Position numbers and translations under genes: made by a program | From: Massilia sp. 9I | GTDB taxonomy: Bacteria; Pseudomonadota; Gammaproteobacteria; Burkholderiales; Burkholderiaceae_D | Assembly: GCF_902506415.1 (NCBI RefSeq) | Contig: NZ_LR733275.1 | Coordinates: 2,023,795 to 2,087,794 of the forward strand | Reading direction: 5' to 3' | Length of the DNA: 64,000 nt | Part shown: in pieces, positions 26,687 to 38,261 of the stretch | How the letters are laid out: each line of letters begins with the position of its first letter | How positions within the stretch are numbered: position 1 is the first letter of the stretch | The notes under the pieces: generated by a model | Seen by the model: the letters and a program-made list of their open reading frames with translations, nothing else | Told to the model about the DNA's origin: nothing | Databases searched by the model: none

Positions 26687-27022
26687 ATGAACTTTAGCGA
26701 ATCGGTTGCCACCTGCCTGAAAAAATACGCGGACTTCGACGGTACCGCCTCGCGTTCGGAGTACTGGTGGTTCTGGCTGTTCCTCGTCGGCACCGGCGCG
26801 ATTCTGACCCTGGCCGTCGGCGACGTGATCGCGGGTATCTTCAACCTCGCCATGCTGATCCCCCAGCTGTCGGCCGGCGCCCGCCGCCTGCACGACACCG
26901 ACCGCAGCGGCTGGTGGCAGCTGCTGGTCTTCGTGCCCATCATCGGCTGGATCGTGCTGATCGTTTTCCTGGCGCAGGAAGGCAAGGAAAACCGCTTCGG
27001 CGCTTCCGCCGCCGTGGTCTGA
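26687..27022 (+). CDS. DUF805 domain membrane protein
   Basis: A 111-aa protein with three or four hydrophobic segments. The DUF805 signature is visible: FDGTASRSEYWWFWLF at the N-terminus, SAGARRLHDTDRSGWW in the middle and the short end FLAQEGKENRFG. It is an inner-membrane protein of unknown function, found widely in proteobacteria. The GFA gene follows after 4 bp, so the two may be co-transcribed. Confidence 0.93.
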   Translation: MNFSESVATCLKKYADFDGTASRSEYWWFWLFLVGTGAILTLAVGDVIAGIFNLAMLIPQLSAGARRLHDTDRSGWWQLLVFVPIIGWIVLIVFLAQEGKENRFGASAAVV

Positions 27023-27026
27023 GGCG

Positions 27027-27431
27027 ATGGACAGCCCCCTGGTCCGCCTCGCCAGCTGCAGCTGCGGCCAACTGAGGGCGCGCGTGCTTGGGGAGCCGCT
27101 GCGGATCTCGATCTGCCACTGCCTGAACTGCCAGCGCCGTAGCGGCGGTCCGTTCGCGCAGCAGGCCAGATTCGCGCGCGAAAACGTGCAGCTGGAGGGC
27201 AGCTCGACCGAGTTCGTCCTGGCCGGCGACTCGGGCGCACGCGCCCACTTCCACTTCTGTCCCCGGTGCGGCACCACGGTGTACTACGAAGCCGAGGCGC
27301 TGCCCGAATACATCATGGTCCCGGTCGGCGTGTTTGCCGACCCGGCCTTCCCGGCCCCCACAGTGTCGGTCTACGAAGAACGCATGCACGGCTGGGTCGT
27401 CCCGCCCCCGGACGCCGAACACTATCCCTGA
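27027..27431 (+). CDS. GFA family (glutathione-dependent formaldehyde-activating-like) protein
   Basis: A 134-aa protein of the GFA/CENP-V fold. The zinc-binding cysteines appear as CSCGQL near residue 11, CHCLNCQRRSGG near 30 and CPRCGTT near 78. The fold binds two zincs. Despite the family name, biochemical roles are varied and mostly unproven. It starts 4 bases after the DUF805 gene and converges on the CSS-EAL gene. Confidence 0.92.
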   Translation: MDSPLVRLASCSCGQLRARVLGEPLRISICHCLNCQRRSGGPFAQQARFARENVQLEGSSTEFVLAGDSGARAHFHFCPRCGTTVYYEAEALPEYIMVPVGVFADPAFPAPTVSVYEERMHGWVVPPPDAEHYP

Positions 27432-27437
27432 GCGCCG

Positions 27438-30464
<3,027 letters not shown>

Positions 30465-30466
30465 TG

Positions 30467-31516
30467 ATGGCACGCGACGATCAAACGAAAGACACGGCCA
30501 CCATGCCGATGACCATGATCCAGGCGCTTCGCTCGGCGATGGACGTGGTGATGGAACGCGACGACAACGTCGTGGTGTACGGCCAGGACGTGGGCTATTT
30601 CGGCGGCGTGTTCCGCGTCACCGATGGCCTGCAGGCCAAGTACGGCAAGTCGCGCGTGTTCGACGCGCCGATTTCGGAAGGCGGCATCGTCGGCACCGCG
30701 GTGGGCATGGCGGCTTATGGCCTGCGCCCGGTGGTCGAGATCCAGTTCGCCGACTATTTCTATCCCGCGACCGACCAGATCGTGTCGGAAGCGGCGCGCC
30801 TGCGCTACCGCTCGGCCGGCGAGTTCACCGCCTCGATGGTGATCCGCATGCCTTGCGGCGGCGGCATCTACGGCGGCCAGACCCACAGCCAGAGCCCGGA
30901 AGCCTTCTTCACCCACGTGTGCGGCCTGCGCACGGTAATGCCGTCGAATCCCTACGATGCGAAAGGCTTGCTGATCGCCTCGATCGAGAACGACGACCCG
31001 GTGATCTTCCTGGAACCGAAACGCCTGTACAACGGCCCCTTCGACGGCCACCACGACCGTCCGGTGGTGCCCTGGTCCGGCCATGCGCTGGGCAACGTGC
31101 CGACCGGGCACTACACCGTCGACCTGGACAAGGCAAACATCGTCCGCCCCGGGAACGACGTGACGGTGCTCGCCTACGGCACCATGGTGTGGGTGTCGGA
31201 AGCGGCGGCCCGTGAAAGCGGCGTCGACGCCGAAGTCATCGACCTGCGCAGCATCTGGCCGCTGGATCTCGAGACCATCGTCGCCTCGGTCAAGAAGACC
31301 GGCCGCTGCGTGATCGTGCACGAAGCGACCCGCACCAGCGGCTTTGGCGCGGAACTCGCTGCCCTGGTGCAGGAACACTGCTTCTACCAGCTGGAAGCGC
31401 CGATCGAGCGCGTCACCGGCTGGGACACCCCTTACCCGCATGCGCAGGAATGGGCTTACTTCCCGGGGCCGGACCGCGTTGCGGCGGCCTTGAAACGCAC
31501 GATGGAGGGTCGCTGA
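30467..31516 (+). CDS. bkdA2: branched-chain 2-oxoacid dehydrogenase E1 beta subunit
   Basis: This is the beta subunit of the E1 component, about 349 aa. It contains GQDVGYFGGVFRVTDGL, EGGIVGTAVGMAAYGLRPV and the Glu-rich nucleotide contact region. Three in-frame starts lie together: GTG 30461, ATG 30464 and ATG 30467. GGGAG upstream spaces best with 30467, and the ATG at 30464 would overlap the bkdA1 stop. The order E1alpha-E1beta-E2-E3 matches the Pseudomonas bkd operon exactly. Confidence 0.96.
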   Translation: MARDDQTKDTATMPMTMIQALRSAMDVVMERDDNVVVYGQDVGYFGGVFRVTDGLQAKYGKSRVFDAPISEGGIVGTAVGMAAYGLRPVVEIQFADYFYPATDQIVSEAARLRYRSAGEFTASMVIRMPCGGGIYGGQTHSQSPEAFFTHVCGLRTVMPSNPYDAKGLLIASIENDDPVIFLEPKRLYNGPFDGHHDRPVVPWSGHALGNVPTGHYTVDLDKANIVRPGNDVTVLAYGTMVWVSEAAARESGVDAEVIDLRSIWPLDLETIVASVKKTGRCVIVHEATRTSGFGAELAALVQEHCFYQLEAPIERVTGWDTPYPHAQEWAYFPGPDRVAAALKRTMEGR

Positions 31517-31518
31517 AC

Positions 31519-32868
31519 ATGGGCATTCACGTTATCAAGATGCCGGACCTGGGCGAAGGCATCGCCGAGGTGGAAGTCGTGGCCTGGCACGTTCAGCCCG
31601 GCGACACGGTCAAGGAAGACCAGGTGCTGGCCGACGTCATGACCGACAAGGCCACGGTCGAGATCCCGTCGCCGGTGGCGGGCACCATCACCAGCCTGGG
31701 CGGCGCGGTCGGCCAGTCGCTGGCCGTGGGCGCGGAGCTGATCCGCCTCGAAGTCGAGGGCGCCGGTAACTTCTCGGGCGAGAAGGCGAAACAGGAACCG
31801 GCCAAGTCGGCGGCCGCAAAAGCGCCGGCGGAAGAAGTCGGCGACCCGCAGCTGGAAGCCGTGGCGCAGGCGGAAGCCGCGCATGGCGCCACGAGCAAGG
31901 CTGCTGCTCCCGCTGCTCCGCCTCCGAAGGCGCCGGCTCCAGCGCCGCGCAGCTACCAGAATGGTCCGGCGCCGATGCGCGCGGAAGGCGAAAAGCCGCT
32001 GGCCGCGCCGGCCGTGCGCCAGCGCGCCTGGGACCTCGGGATCGAACTGCAGTTCGTGCACGGCAGCGGCCCTGCCGGCCGGATCACCCACGCCGACCTC
32101 GACGCCCACGTGGCGGGGCGCCGCGGCGCAAACCAGGGCGGTGGCCGCGACAACCGCTACGCCAAGCTGGAAGGCGAGACTGCCACGCCGGTGATCGGCC
32201 TGCGCCGCAAGATCGCCGAGAAGATGCAGGAAGCGAAGCGCCAGATCCCGCACTTCACCTATGTCGAAGAGATCGACGTCACGGAACTGGAGCTGCTGCG
32301 CGCCCAGCTCAACACGCGTTACGGCGCGGAGCGCGGCAAGCTGACCTTCCTGCCGCTCCTGATGCGCGCGGTGGTGCTGGCCCTGCGCCAGTATCCGATG
32401 ATGAACGCGCGCTTCGACGACGCCAACAACCTGCTGACCCAGTACGAGCCGGTCCACCTGGGCATCGCCGCCCAGACCGAAGCCGGCCTGATGGTGCCGG
32501 TGGTGCGCCATGCGGAAGCGCGCGATCCGTGGGACAGCGCGCAGGAAGTCGCGCGCCTGGCCGATGCCGCGCGCACGGGCAAGGCCACGCGCGACGAGCT
32601 CACGGGTTCGACTATCACCATCACCAGTCTGGGCCCCTTGGGCGGCATCGTCACCACCCCGGTCATCAACCGGCCGGAAGTGGCGATCATCGGCACCAAC
32701 CGCATCGTCGACCGTCCGGTGATCCGGGACGGCGCCATGGTCGCGCGCAAGATGATGAACCTGTCGTCCTCGTTCGACCACCGCGTCATCGACGGCCAGG
32801 TGGCGGCGAAGTTCATCCAGGCCATCCGCGGCTACCTCGAAACCCCGGCGACCATCTTCGTGGAGTAA
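31519..32868 (+). CDS. bkdB: branched-chain 2-oxoacid dehydrogenase E2 (lipoyl acyltransferase)
   Basis: This 449-aa acyltransferase is the core of the complex. The lipoyl domain is at the N-terminus with the lipoylated Lys44 in DKATVEIPSP. An Ala/Pro-rich linker (about 90-150) follows, then a peripheral-subunit-binding domain (about 160-200) and the catalytic domain with the HxxxDG motif (DHRVIDGQ) near the C-terminus. A GGAGG site lies 12 bases before the start, and bkdA2 ends 2 bases upstream. It transfers the branched acyl group to CoA. Confidence 0.96.
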   Translation: MGIHVIKMPDLGEGIAEVEVVAWHVQPGDTVKEDQVLADVMTDKATVEIPSPVAGTITSLGGAVGQSLAVGAELIRLEVEGAGNFSGEKAKQEPAKSAAAKAPAEEVGDPQLEAVAQAEAAHGATSKAAAPAAPPPKAPAPAPRSYQNGPAPMRAEGEKPLAAPAVRQRAWDLGIELQFVHGSGPAGRITHADLDAHVAGRRGANQGGGRDNRYAKLEGETATPVIGLRRKIAEKMQEAKRQIPHFTYVEEIDVTELELLRAQLNTRYGAERGKLTFLPLLMRAVVLALRQYPMMNARFDDANNLLTQYEPVHLGIAAQTEAGLMVPVVRHAEARDPWDSAQEVARLADAARTGKATRDELTGSTITITSLGPLGGIVTTPVINRPEVAIIGTNRIVDRPVIRDGAMVARKMMNLSSSFDHRVIDGQVAAKFIQAIRGYLETPATIFVE

Positions 32869-32872
32869 ATAG

Positions 32873-34273
32873 ATGGAGACATTGCATACCACTCTACTGA
32901 TCATCGGCGGCGGCCCCGGCGGCTATGTGGCGGGCATCCGCGCCGGCCAGCTGAACGTGCCGACCATCCTGGTCGAAGGCGCATCCCCGGGCGGGACCTG
33001 CCTGAACATCGGCTGCATCCCGTCCAAGGCCCTGATCCACGCCGCCGACGAATTCTGCAAGGCGCGCAGCTACGCAGCGGAGACCTCGCCACTGGGCATC
33101 ACGGGTAGCGAGCCACGCATCGACCTCGAACGCACGGTGGCCTGGAAGGACGGCATCGTCAAGAAGCTCACCGGCGGCGTCGGCGCGCTGCTCAAGAAAA
33201 ACGGCGTCAAGCTGGTCGAAGGCTGGGCCACCATCCTGGACGGCAAGACGGTCGAAGTGCGCCAGGAAGGCGACGCTGAGGCCTCGGTGCGGATCCGCTG
33301 CGAGCACATGCTACTGGCTGCCGGCTCGGTGCCGGTCGAACTGCCCTTCATGCCTTTCGGCGGCCCGGTGATCTCGTCGACCGAAGCGCTGTCCCCTAGC
33401 GGCGTGCCGCAGCGCCTGGTGGTGGTCGGTGCCGGCTACATCGGCCTGGAACTGGGCACCGCCTACCGCAAGCTGGGCGCGCAGGTGACGGTGGTGGAAG
33501 CCGCGGACCGCATCCTCCCCGCCTATGACGCAGACCTGGTCAAACCGGTCGCGGCGGCATTGGGGCGCCTGGGCGTCGAGCTGCGCCTCGGCACTTCGGT
33601 ACTGGGGATGGACGGCAGCAATGTCCGGGTGCGCGACGCCTCCGGCGTGGAAGCCTTGCTGGAAGCGGACTGCGTGCTGGTGGCGGTGGGACGCAAGCCG
33701 CGCACCACGGGCTGGGGCCTGGAAAACCTGATGCTCGACATGGATGGCCGCGCCATCAAGGTCGACAACCAGTGCCGCACCTCGATGCGCAACGTGTGGG
33801 CGATCGGCGACCTCGCCGGCGAGCCGATGCTGGCGCACCGCGCGATGGCGCAGGGCGAGATGGTGGCCGAGATCGTGTCCGGCAAGCGCCGCCATTTCGA
33901 GCCGGCCGCGATTCCGGCGGTGTGCTTCACCGATCCGGAAATCGTGGTGGTCGGGATGTCGCCGCTGGACGCGGACAAGGCCGGCATCGAGATCGTCACC
34001 GCCAACTTCCCGTTCAGCGCCAACGGCCGCGCCATGACCATCGAAAGCACCGATGGCTTCGTGCGCGTGGTGGCGCGCAAGAGCGACCACCGCATCATCG
34101 GCTGGCAGGCCGTTGGCGGCGCCGTATCGGAACTGGCGGCGGGCTTTACCCAGTCGATCGAACTGGGCGCCCAGCTCGAGGACATCGCCGGCACCATCCA
34201 TGCCCACCCGACCTTGGGCGAGGCGGTACAGGAAGCCGCGCTGCGCGCGCTCGGGCACGCCCTGCACATCTAA
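32873..34273 (+). CDS. lpdV: dihydrolipoyl dehydrogenase (E3 of the bkd complex)
   Basis: This FAD flavoprotein (466 aa) reoxidises the lipoyl groups with NAD+. [10 protein letters not shown] is the FAD site, [13 protein letters not shown] carries the redox-active disulfide, [12 protein letters not shown] is the NAD motif and HAHPTLGEA supplies the catalytic His-Glu pair. It ends the operon 18 bp before a strong terminator. Its place directly after bkdB suggests the dedicated E3 named LPD-Val in Pseudomonas. Confidence 0.96.
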   Translation: METLHTTLLIIGGGPGGYVAGIRAGQLNVPTILVEGASPGGTCLNIGCIPSKALIHAADEFCKARSYAAETSPLGITGSEPRIDLERTVAWKDGIVKKLTGGVGALLKKNGVKLVEGWATILDGKTVEVRQEGDAEASVRIRCEHMLLAAGSVPVELPFMPFGGPVISSTEALSPSGVPQRLVVVGAGYIGLELGTAYRKLGAQVTVVEAADRILPAYDADLVKPVAAALGRLGVELRLGTSVLGMDGSNVRVRDASGVEALLEADCVLVAVGRKPRTTGWGLENLMLDMDGRAIKVDNQCRTSMRNVWAIGDLAGEPMLAHRAMAQGEMVAEIVSGKRRHFEPAAIPAVCFTDPEIVVVGMSPLDADKAGIEIVTANFPFSANGRAMTIESTDGFVRVVARKSDHRIIGWQAVGGAVSELAAGFTQSIELGAQLEDIAGTIHAHPTLGEAVQEAALRALGHALHI

Positions 34274-34291
34274 CGCTTCCCCGCGCCCCAC

Positions 34292-34314
34292 AATGCCGCC
34301 CACCGGGCGGCATT
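34292..34314 (+). terminator. Rho-independent terminator after the bkd operon
   Basis: A perfect 10-bp stem AATGCCGCCC/GGGCGGCATT with ACC loop is followed by a T-run. It lies 18 bp beyond the lpdV stop. Confidence 0.92.
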
Positions 34315-34385
34315 TTTTATTCGGCTAGCATATATTCGCCGTTTTTCGCATACAGACGAACGGGATATGCATACATTCTTACATT

Positions 34386-34422
34386 TGCAAACAATATTTG
34401 CAGTTTTTCGATAAACGAAAAA
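34386..34422. promoter_or_regulatory. two adjacent short inverted repeats in an AT-rich leader
   Basis: TGCAAA-N5-TTTGCA (34386-34402) is followed by TTTTTCG-N5-CGAAAAA (34404-34422). Both are perfect. They lie 91-127 bp upstream of the small outer-membrane-protein gene, in a 198-bp AT-rich gap that contrasts with the GC-rich flanks. They could be operator or mRNA hairpin sites. Confidence 0.4.
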
Positions 34423-34512
34423 TTGCGTAAAGTGTATCCGTGATGCAATAATGCGTCCGTCGCTCAGGAATCATCCTTTGCGCAATTGTTAATAGAAAAA
34501 AAGGTACACCCT

Positions 34513-35019
34513 ATGTTCAAAAAAATCGCAGCCGCAACCGCTCTGATCATCGCTTCGTCGGCAGCCTTCGCCGCCCAGCCGAACACCTTCTACGCGGGCG
34601 CCGACGTCGGCCGCACCAAGATCGACGACGTGTCGGACCGTGACACCAGCTACGGCGCCTTCGTCGGCTACAACTTCCACCAGAACCTGGCAGTCGAAGC
34701 CGGCTACCGTCGCCTGGCTGACGTCGACTACCGCGTCGGCAGCGTGACCGCCAACGTGCGCGCCAACCAGCTGGCCCTGTCGGTGGTCGGCAGCCTGCCG
34801 ATCGCTGAGAGCTTCAGCGTCTACGGCCGCCTGGGCCTGAACCGCCTGGAAGCCAAGGCACGCGTCGGCAACGTCAGCGCCAAGGACGACGAGACCAAGG
34901 CCCTGTACGGCATCGGTCTGAGCTACGCCTTTAACCCGGCCGTGTCGGCCCGCGTCGAAGTGCAGAAGCCGGCCAGCGACGTCACCAACGTGAGCGCGGG
35001 CGTGTCCTTCCAGTTCTAA
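34513..35019 (+). CDS. small outer-membrane beta-barrel protein
   Basis: A 168-aa protein starts at 34513; a 27-base longer frame adds only a short non-signal tail. The signal peptide FKKIAAATALIIASSAAFA is clear, cut near residue 20. The mature part is alternating hydrophobic/polar strands such as FYAGADVGRTKI, YGAFVGYNFH and LAVEAGYRRL, ending GVSFQF, a C-terminal Phe as in outer-membrane barrels. It fits an eight-stranded OmpA/OmpW-like barrel without a peptidoglycan-binding domain. Its AT-rich leader and strong terminator suggest it is well expressed and separate from neighbours. Confidence 0.9.
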   Translation: MFKKIAAATALIIASSAAFAAQPNTFYAGADVGRTKIDDVSDRDTSYGAFVGYNFHQNLAVEAGYRRLADVDYRVGSVTANVRANQLALSVVGSLPIAESFSVYGRLGLNRLEAKARVGNVSAKDDETKALYGIGLSYAFNPAVSARVEVQKPASDVTNVSAGVSFQF

Positions 35020-35038
35020 TTTAGAACAGCACCCCATG

Positions 35039-35065
35039 AAAAAACCCGGCCTGGCCGGGTTTTTT
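35039..35065 (+). terminator. Rho-independent terminator after the barrel gene
   Basis: Stem CCCGGC/GCCGGG with a three-base loop is flanked by an A-run on the left and seven T on the right, 20 bp after the stop. Confidence 0.92.
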
Positions 35066-35090
35066 TACGCCTGCGCGAACCCGTGTCAGA

Positions 35091-35236
35091 ACCGGGGTCA
35101 GGTCTAACATTTTTACACGGACTCTGCCGTGTCACGAGCGGCTAGCGATTGAATCCGGGTGCCTTTCACGCTTCCAGGAGCAGTAACAGGCTTTGTGCTG
35201 TCGAGCTCGTGTAGAAATGTTAGACCTGACCCCGGT
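35091..35236. repeat. 146-bp MITE/REP-like inverted-repeat element
   Basis: The left arm 35091-35119 and the right arm 35208-35236 are 29 bp each and match at 28 positions when one is reverse-complemented; the outer ends read ACCGGGGTCAGG and CCTGACCCCGGT. A 6-bp hairpin ACACGG-N6-CCGTGT lies at 35115-35132 inside. The 88-bp core has no gene. It is inserted between a terminator and the tail of tetR, where a mobile, non-autonomous element would do no harm. No transposase is present here, so mobility is inferred from form. Confidence 0.7.
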
Positions 35237-35253
35237 GTTAGAAAAGGATGCTT

Positions 35254-35892
35254 TTAGGCTGCGCTGCCGCGCAGCCTGGCCTGGGGTGCGGACAGCACGG
35301 TGCCGAGCCGCAGCGCCGAATCGACCACGCGTTCGATGTCGGGTGCATAGCCGTTGTCGATCCAGCGCAGTGCGATGTGGATCACGCCGCCGACCACGCC
35401 GGCCTGCAGCAGTTCGTCCTCCGGTGCGCCCGGCGGCGCGACGATGCGCGCCACTTCGCGGCCGATGGCGCGCAGCGCGCCGTCGAAGGCCTGGTCGACT
35501 GCGCGGCTGACGCCGCGGATCTCCACCAGGAACACCCGCGCCGACTGCGGCTCGCGCTGCAGCGCCGCGAAGTAGGCGTGCAGCATGGCGCGCGAACGGG
35601 CGATCCGGCCGCGGCCCGCCGCGTGCGCCGCTCCCGTGATCTCGCCCAGCACCGAATAGGTGACTGCGTTGAAGGAGTCGATCAGCAGCGTTTCGCTGTT
35701 GGGGAAGGATTCGTAGAAGTAGCGCTCGGTCAGGCCGGCCGCTTCGCATACCGCCTTGACGGTGGCCTGGTGATAGCCGCGCTCGCCGTAGACGGCAATC
35801 GCCGCGGCAATCAGGCGCGCCTTGCGGTCGGCGCGCCGCTCTTCCTGCGACAGCCCGCGGTAGGAACGGGTGGGAGTGAGCTCTGGATTCAT
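35254..35892 (-). CDS. TetR/AcrR family transcriptional regulator
   Basis: This 212-aa TetR protein has its helix-turn-helix at residues about 25-75 (KARLIAAAIAVYGERGYHQATVKAVCEAAGLTERYFYESFPN) and a helical ligand domain after. It is divergent from the monooxygenase-SDR-hydrolase operon, and a 21-bp inverted repeat lies in the 81-bp gap. That arrangement makes it the likely repressor of that operon and of itself. The ligand may be a ketone or ester substrate. Confidence 0.92.
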   Translation of the reverse strand: MNPELTPTRSYRGLSQEERRADRKARLIAAAIAVYGERGYHQATVKAVCEAAGLTERYFYESFPNSETLLIDSFNAVTYSVLGEITGAAHAAGRGRIARSRAMLHAYFAALQREPQSARVFLVEIRGVSRAVDQAFDGALRAIGREVARIVAPPGAPEDELLQAGVVGGVIHIALRWIDNGYAPDIERVVDSALRLGTVLSAPQARLRGSAA

Positions 35893-35913
35893 GCCGACAT
35901 TCTACACAGAAAC

Positions 35914-35953
35914 TTGTCACGGGAATTCTGACAATGTACAGTGTCAATATAAT
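35914..35953. promoter_or_regulatory. tetR-monooxygenase divergent operator and promoter
   Basis: TTGTCA-N9-TGACAA (35914-35934) is a 21-bp inverted repeat in the 81-bp gap between the divergent genes. A perfect TATAAT at 35948-35953 lies 20 bp upstream of the monooxygenase start and looks like its -10 box. The inverted repeat overlaps the place for its -35 box, so bound TetR would block initiation. Confidence 0.65.
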
Positions 35954-35973
35954 TCAATAAGACCCGAGACGCC

Positions 35974-37455
35974 ATGCACCCATCTCCCTCCGCCGCCGAG
36001 GCCCCGCTCGACGTCCTGATCGTCGGCGCCGGCCTGTCCGGCATCGGCGCCGCGAGCGCCCTGCAGCAGGGCTGCCCCGGCAAGCGCTTTGCCATCCTCG
36101 AGGCGCGCGACGCCATCGGCGGCACCTGGGACCTGTTCCGCTATCCCGGCATCCGCTCGGACTCGGACATGTACACCCTGGGCTATTCTTTCCGGCCCTG
36201 GCTGGATCCGAAAGCGATCGCCGACGGTCCCGCCATCCTCGACTACGTGCGCAGCACCGCGCGCGAGCACGGCATCGAGCCGCACATCCGCTACGGCCAC
36301 AAGGTGGTCGGGGCCAGCTGGTGCTCGAAGGACGCGCTGTGGACCGTGCAGGCACGGCTGGCGGATGGCGCCACAAGCACCCTGCAGGCGCGCTTCCTCT
36401 ACCTGTGCAGCGGCTACTACAGCTACGACGAAGCCTACCGCCCGCGTTTCGAGGGCGAGGACGGTTTCCAAGGGCAGATCGTGCAGCCGCAGTTCTGGCC
36501 GCGCGAGCTCGACTACAGCGGCAAGCAGGTGGTGGTGGTCGGCAGCGGCGCCACCGCCGTGACCGTGGTGCCGGCCATGAGCGAGCACGCAGCCCACGTC
36601 ACCATGCTGCAACGCTCCCCCACCTACGTGGTGGCGCGCCCCTTGCGCTACCGCTTCGCGCAGCGTATGCAGCGCCTGTTCCCGCAGCAGCTGGCCTACC
36701 GCCTCACGCGCTGGCGCGTGCTGGGCGAAAGCATGTTCCTGTACTGGCTGGCGCGCAGCAAGCCGGAACTGGTCAAGAAGAAGATCGTCGAGATGGCCGG
36801 CCACCAGCTCGGTTCCGCCCAGGCCGCGCTCGATCATTTCACGCCCAGCTACAAGCCCTGGGACCAGCGCGTCTGCGTGGTCCCGGACGGCGACCTGTTC
36901 AAGGCCGTGCGCCGCGGCCGCGCCTCGGTGGTCACGGATCGTATTGCGCGCTTCACGCCGGGTGGCATCCAGCTCGAATCGGGGCGCGAACTGCCGGCCG
37001 ACCTGGTCGTCATGGCCACCGGCCTCACGCTCAAGCTGTTCGGCGGCGCCACCCTGGTGGTCGACGGCCGCGTGATCGACCCGAGCCGCGCCATGTCCTA
37101 CAAGGGCATGATGCTGAGCGGCGTGCCGAACTGCGCGCTCGCCTTTGGCTACACCAATGCCTCCTGGACCCTGAAGGCCGACCTCACCGCGGCCTGGGTC
37201 TGCCGCCTGCTGCGCCACATGGATGCGCGCGGCCAGGCCATCGCGGTCGCCCCGCGCGACCCCTCGGTGGAAGCAGTGCCCTTCCTCGACTTCAATTCGG
37301 GCTATGTCGAACGGGCCCGCCACATCCTGCCCAAGCAGGGCGCGCGCAAGCCCTGGCAGGTCTACCAGAACTACCTGCGCGACCTGCTGACGATCCGTTA
37401 CGGCCGCATCGACGACGGGGTACTGCGCTTCGGCGCCCAGGGAGCCATGCCATGA
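35974..37455 (+). CDS. flavin-containing monooxygenase of Baeyer-Villiger (EthA-like) type
   Basis: This 493-aa FAD- and NADPH-binding monooxygenase resembles EthA-type Baeyer-Villiger enzymes. GAGLSGIGAA near residue 18 is the FAD motif, GSGATAVTVVPA near 190 is the NADPH motif, and the ATGLTLK block follows near 350. The Baeyer-Villiger fingerprint FxGxxxHxxxWP appears as FQGQIVQPQFWP at residues 165-176; the histidine is glutamine (residue 171, codon CAG). The rest is intact. It heads a four-base-overlap operon with an SDR and a hydrolase: ketone to ester, alcohol oxidation, ester cleavage is the likely logic. Confidence 0.9.
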   Translation: MHPSPSAAEAPLDVLIVGAGLSGIGAASALQQGCPGKRFAILEARDAIGGTWDLFRYPGIRSDSDMYTLGYSFRPWLDPKAIADGPAILDYVRSTAREHGIEPHIRYGHKVVGASWCSKDALWTVQARLADGATSTLQARFLYLCSGYYSYDEAYRPRFEGEDGFQGQIVQPQFWPRELDYSGKQVVVVGSGATAVTVVPAMSEHAAHVTMLQRSPTYVVARPLRYRFAQRMQRLFPQQLAYRLTRWRVLGESMFLYWLARSKPELVKKKIVEMAGHQLGSAQAALDHFTPSYKPWDQRVCVVPDGDLFKAVRRGRASVVTDRIARFTPGGIQLESGRELPADLVVMATGLTLKLFGGATLVVDGRVIDPSRAMSYKGMMLSGVPNCALAFGYTNASWTLKADLTAAWVCRLLRHMDARGQAIAVAPRDPSVEAVPFLDFNSGYVERARHILPKQGARKPWQVYQNYLRDLLTIRYGRIDDGVLRFGAQGAMP

Positions 37456-38261
37456 AGCTCGCGAATCGCGTTGCGGTCGTCACCGGCGCCGGCGGCGGCA
37501 TCGGCCGCGCTACCGCCCTCGCCCTGGCCAGGCGCGGCTGCCACCTGGCGCTGGCCGACATCGACGGCGCCGCGGCCGCCGAGACGGCGCAGGCGGCGCG
37601 CCAGCTCGGCGTGCGCGCCTCCAGCCATCCGCTCGACGTCGCCGCCAGGGAGGCCGTGCGCGCCCTGCCGGCCGAGGTGCTGGCGGCCCACGGCCGGGTC
37701 GACCTGGTCGTCAACAACGCCGGCGTGGCCCTCGGCGGCAGCTTCGAGCAGGTTGGCGAGGACGATTTCGACTGGCTCATGGAGATCAACTTCCACGCCG
37801 TGGTGCGCATGACGCGTGCTTTCCTGCCGCACCTGCACGCCAGCGACGACGCGCGCCTGGTGAACGTCTCCAGCATCTACGGCATCGTTTCGCCGCCGGG
37901 CCAGAGCGCCTACTCGGCCAGCAAGTTCGCGGTGCGGGGTTTCAGCAACGCGCTGCGCCACGAACTCGAAGGCAGCAAGGTGGCCGTCAGCGTGGTGCAC
38001 CCGGGCGGCGTCGCCACCGCCATCGCGAAGAACGCGCGCGTACCCGCCGGCACGCCGCAGCACGAGATCGAGCGCGGCCGCGCCATCGCCCAGCGCCTGC
38101 TGCGCATGGCGCCCGAACAGGCCGGCGAAATTATCGTGCGCGGCATCGAGCGGCGCCAGGCCCGCATCCTGGTCGGCAGCGACGCCAAGTTCGTGGCCCT
38201 GCTCGAACGCCTCAGTCCCATCCACTACTGGAAACTCCTGAAGAAAGCGACATCGCGATGA
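37452..38261 (+). CDS. SDR family NAD(P)-dependent oxidoreductase
   Basis: This 269-aa classical SDR has TGAGGGIGRA near residue 11, NNAG near 90, SSIYG (catalytic Ser) near 139 and YSASK near 155. Its ATG overlaps the monooxygenase stop by 4 bp, and its stop overlaps the hydrolase start by 4 bp, so translation is coupled. It likely oxidises or reduces an alcohol/ketone made or used by the neighbouring enzymes. Confidence 0.93.
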   Translation: MKLANRVAVVTGAGGGIGRATALALARRGCHLALADIDGAAAAETAQAARQLGVRASSHPLDVAAREAVRALPAEVLAAHGRVDLVVNNAGVALGGSFEQVGEDDFDWLMEINFHAVVRMTRAFLPHLHASDDARLVNVSSIYGIVSPPGQSAYSASKFAVRGFSNALRHELEGSKVAVSVVHPGGVATAIAKNARVPAGTPQHEIERGRAIAQRLLRMAPEQAGEIIVRGIERRQARILVGSDAKFVALLERLSPIHYWKLLKKATSR

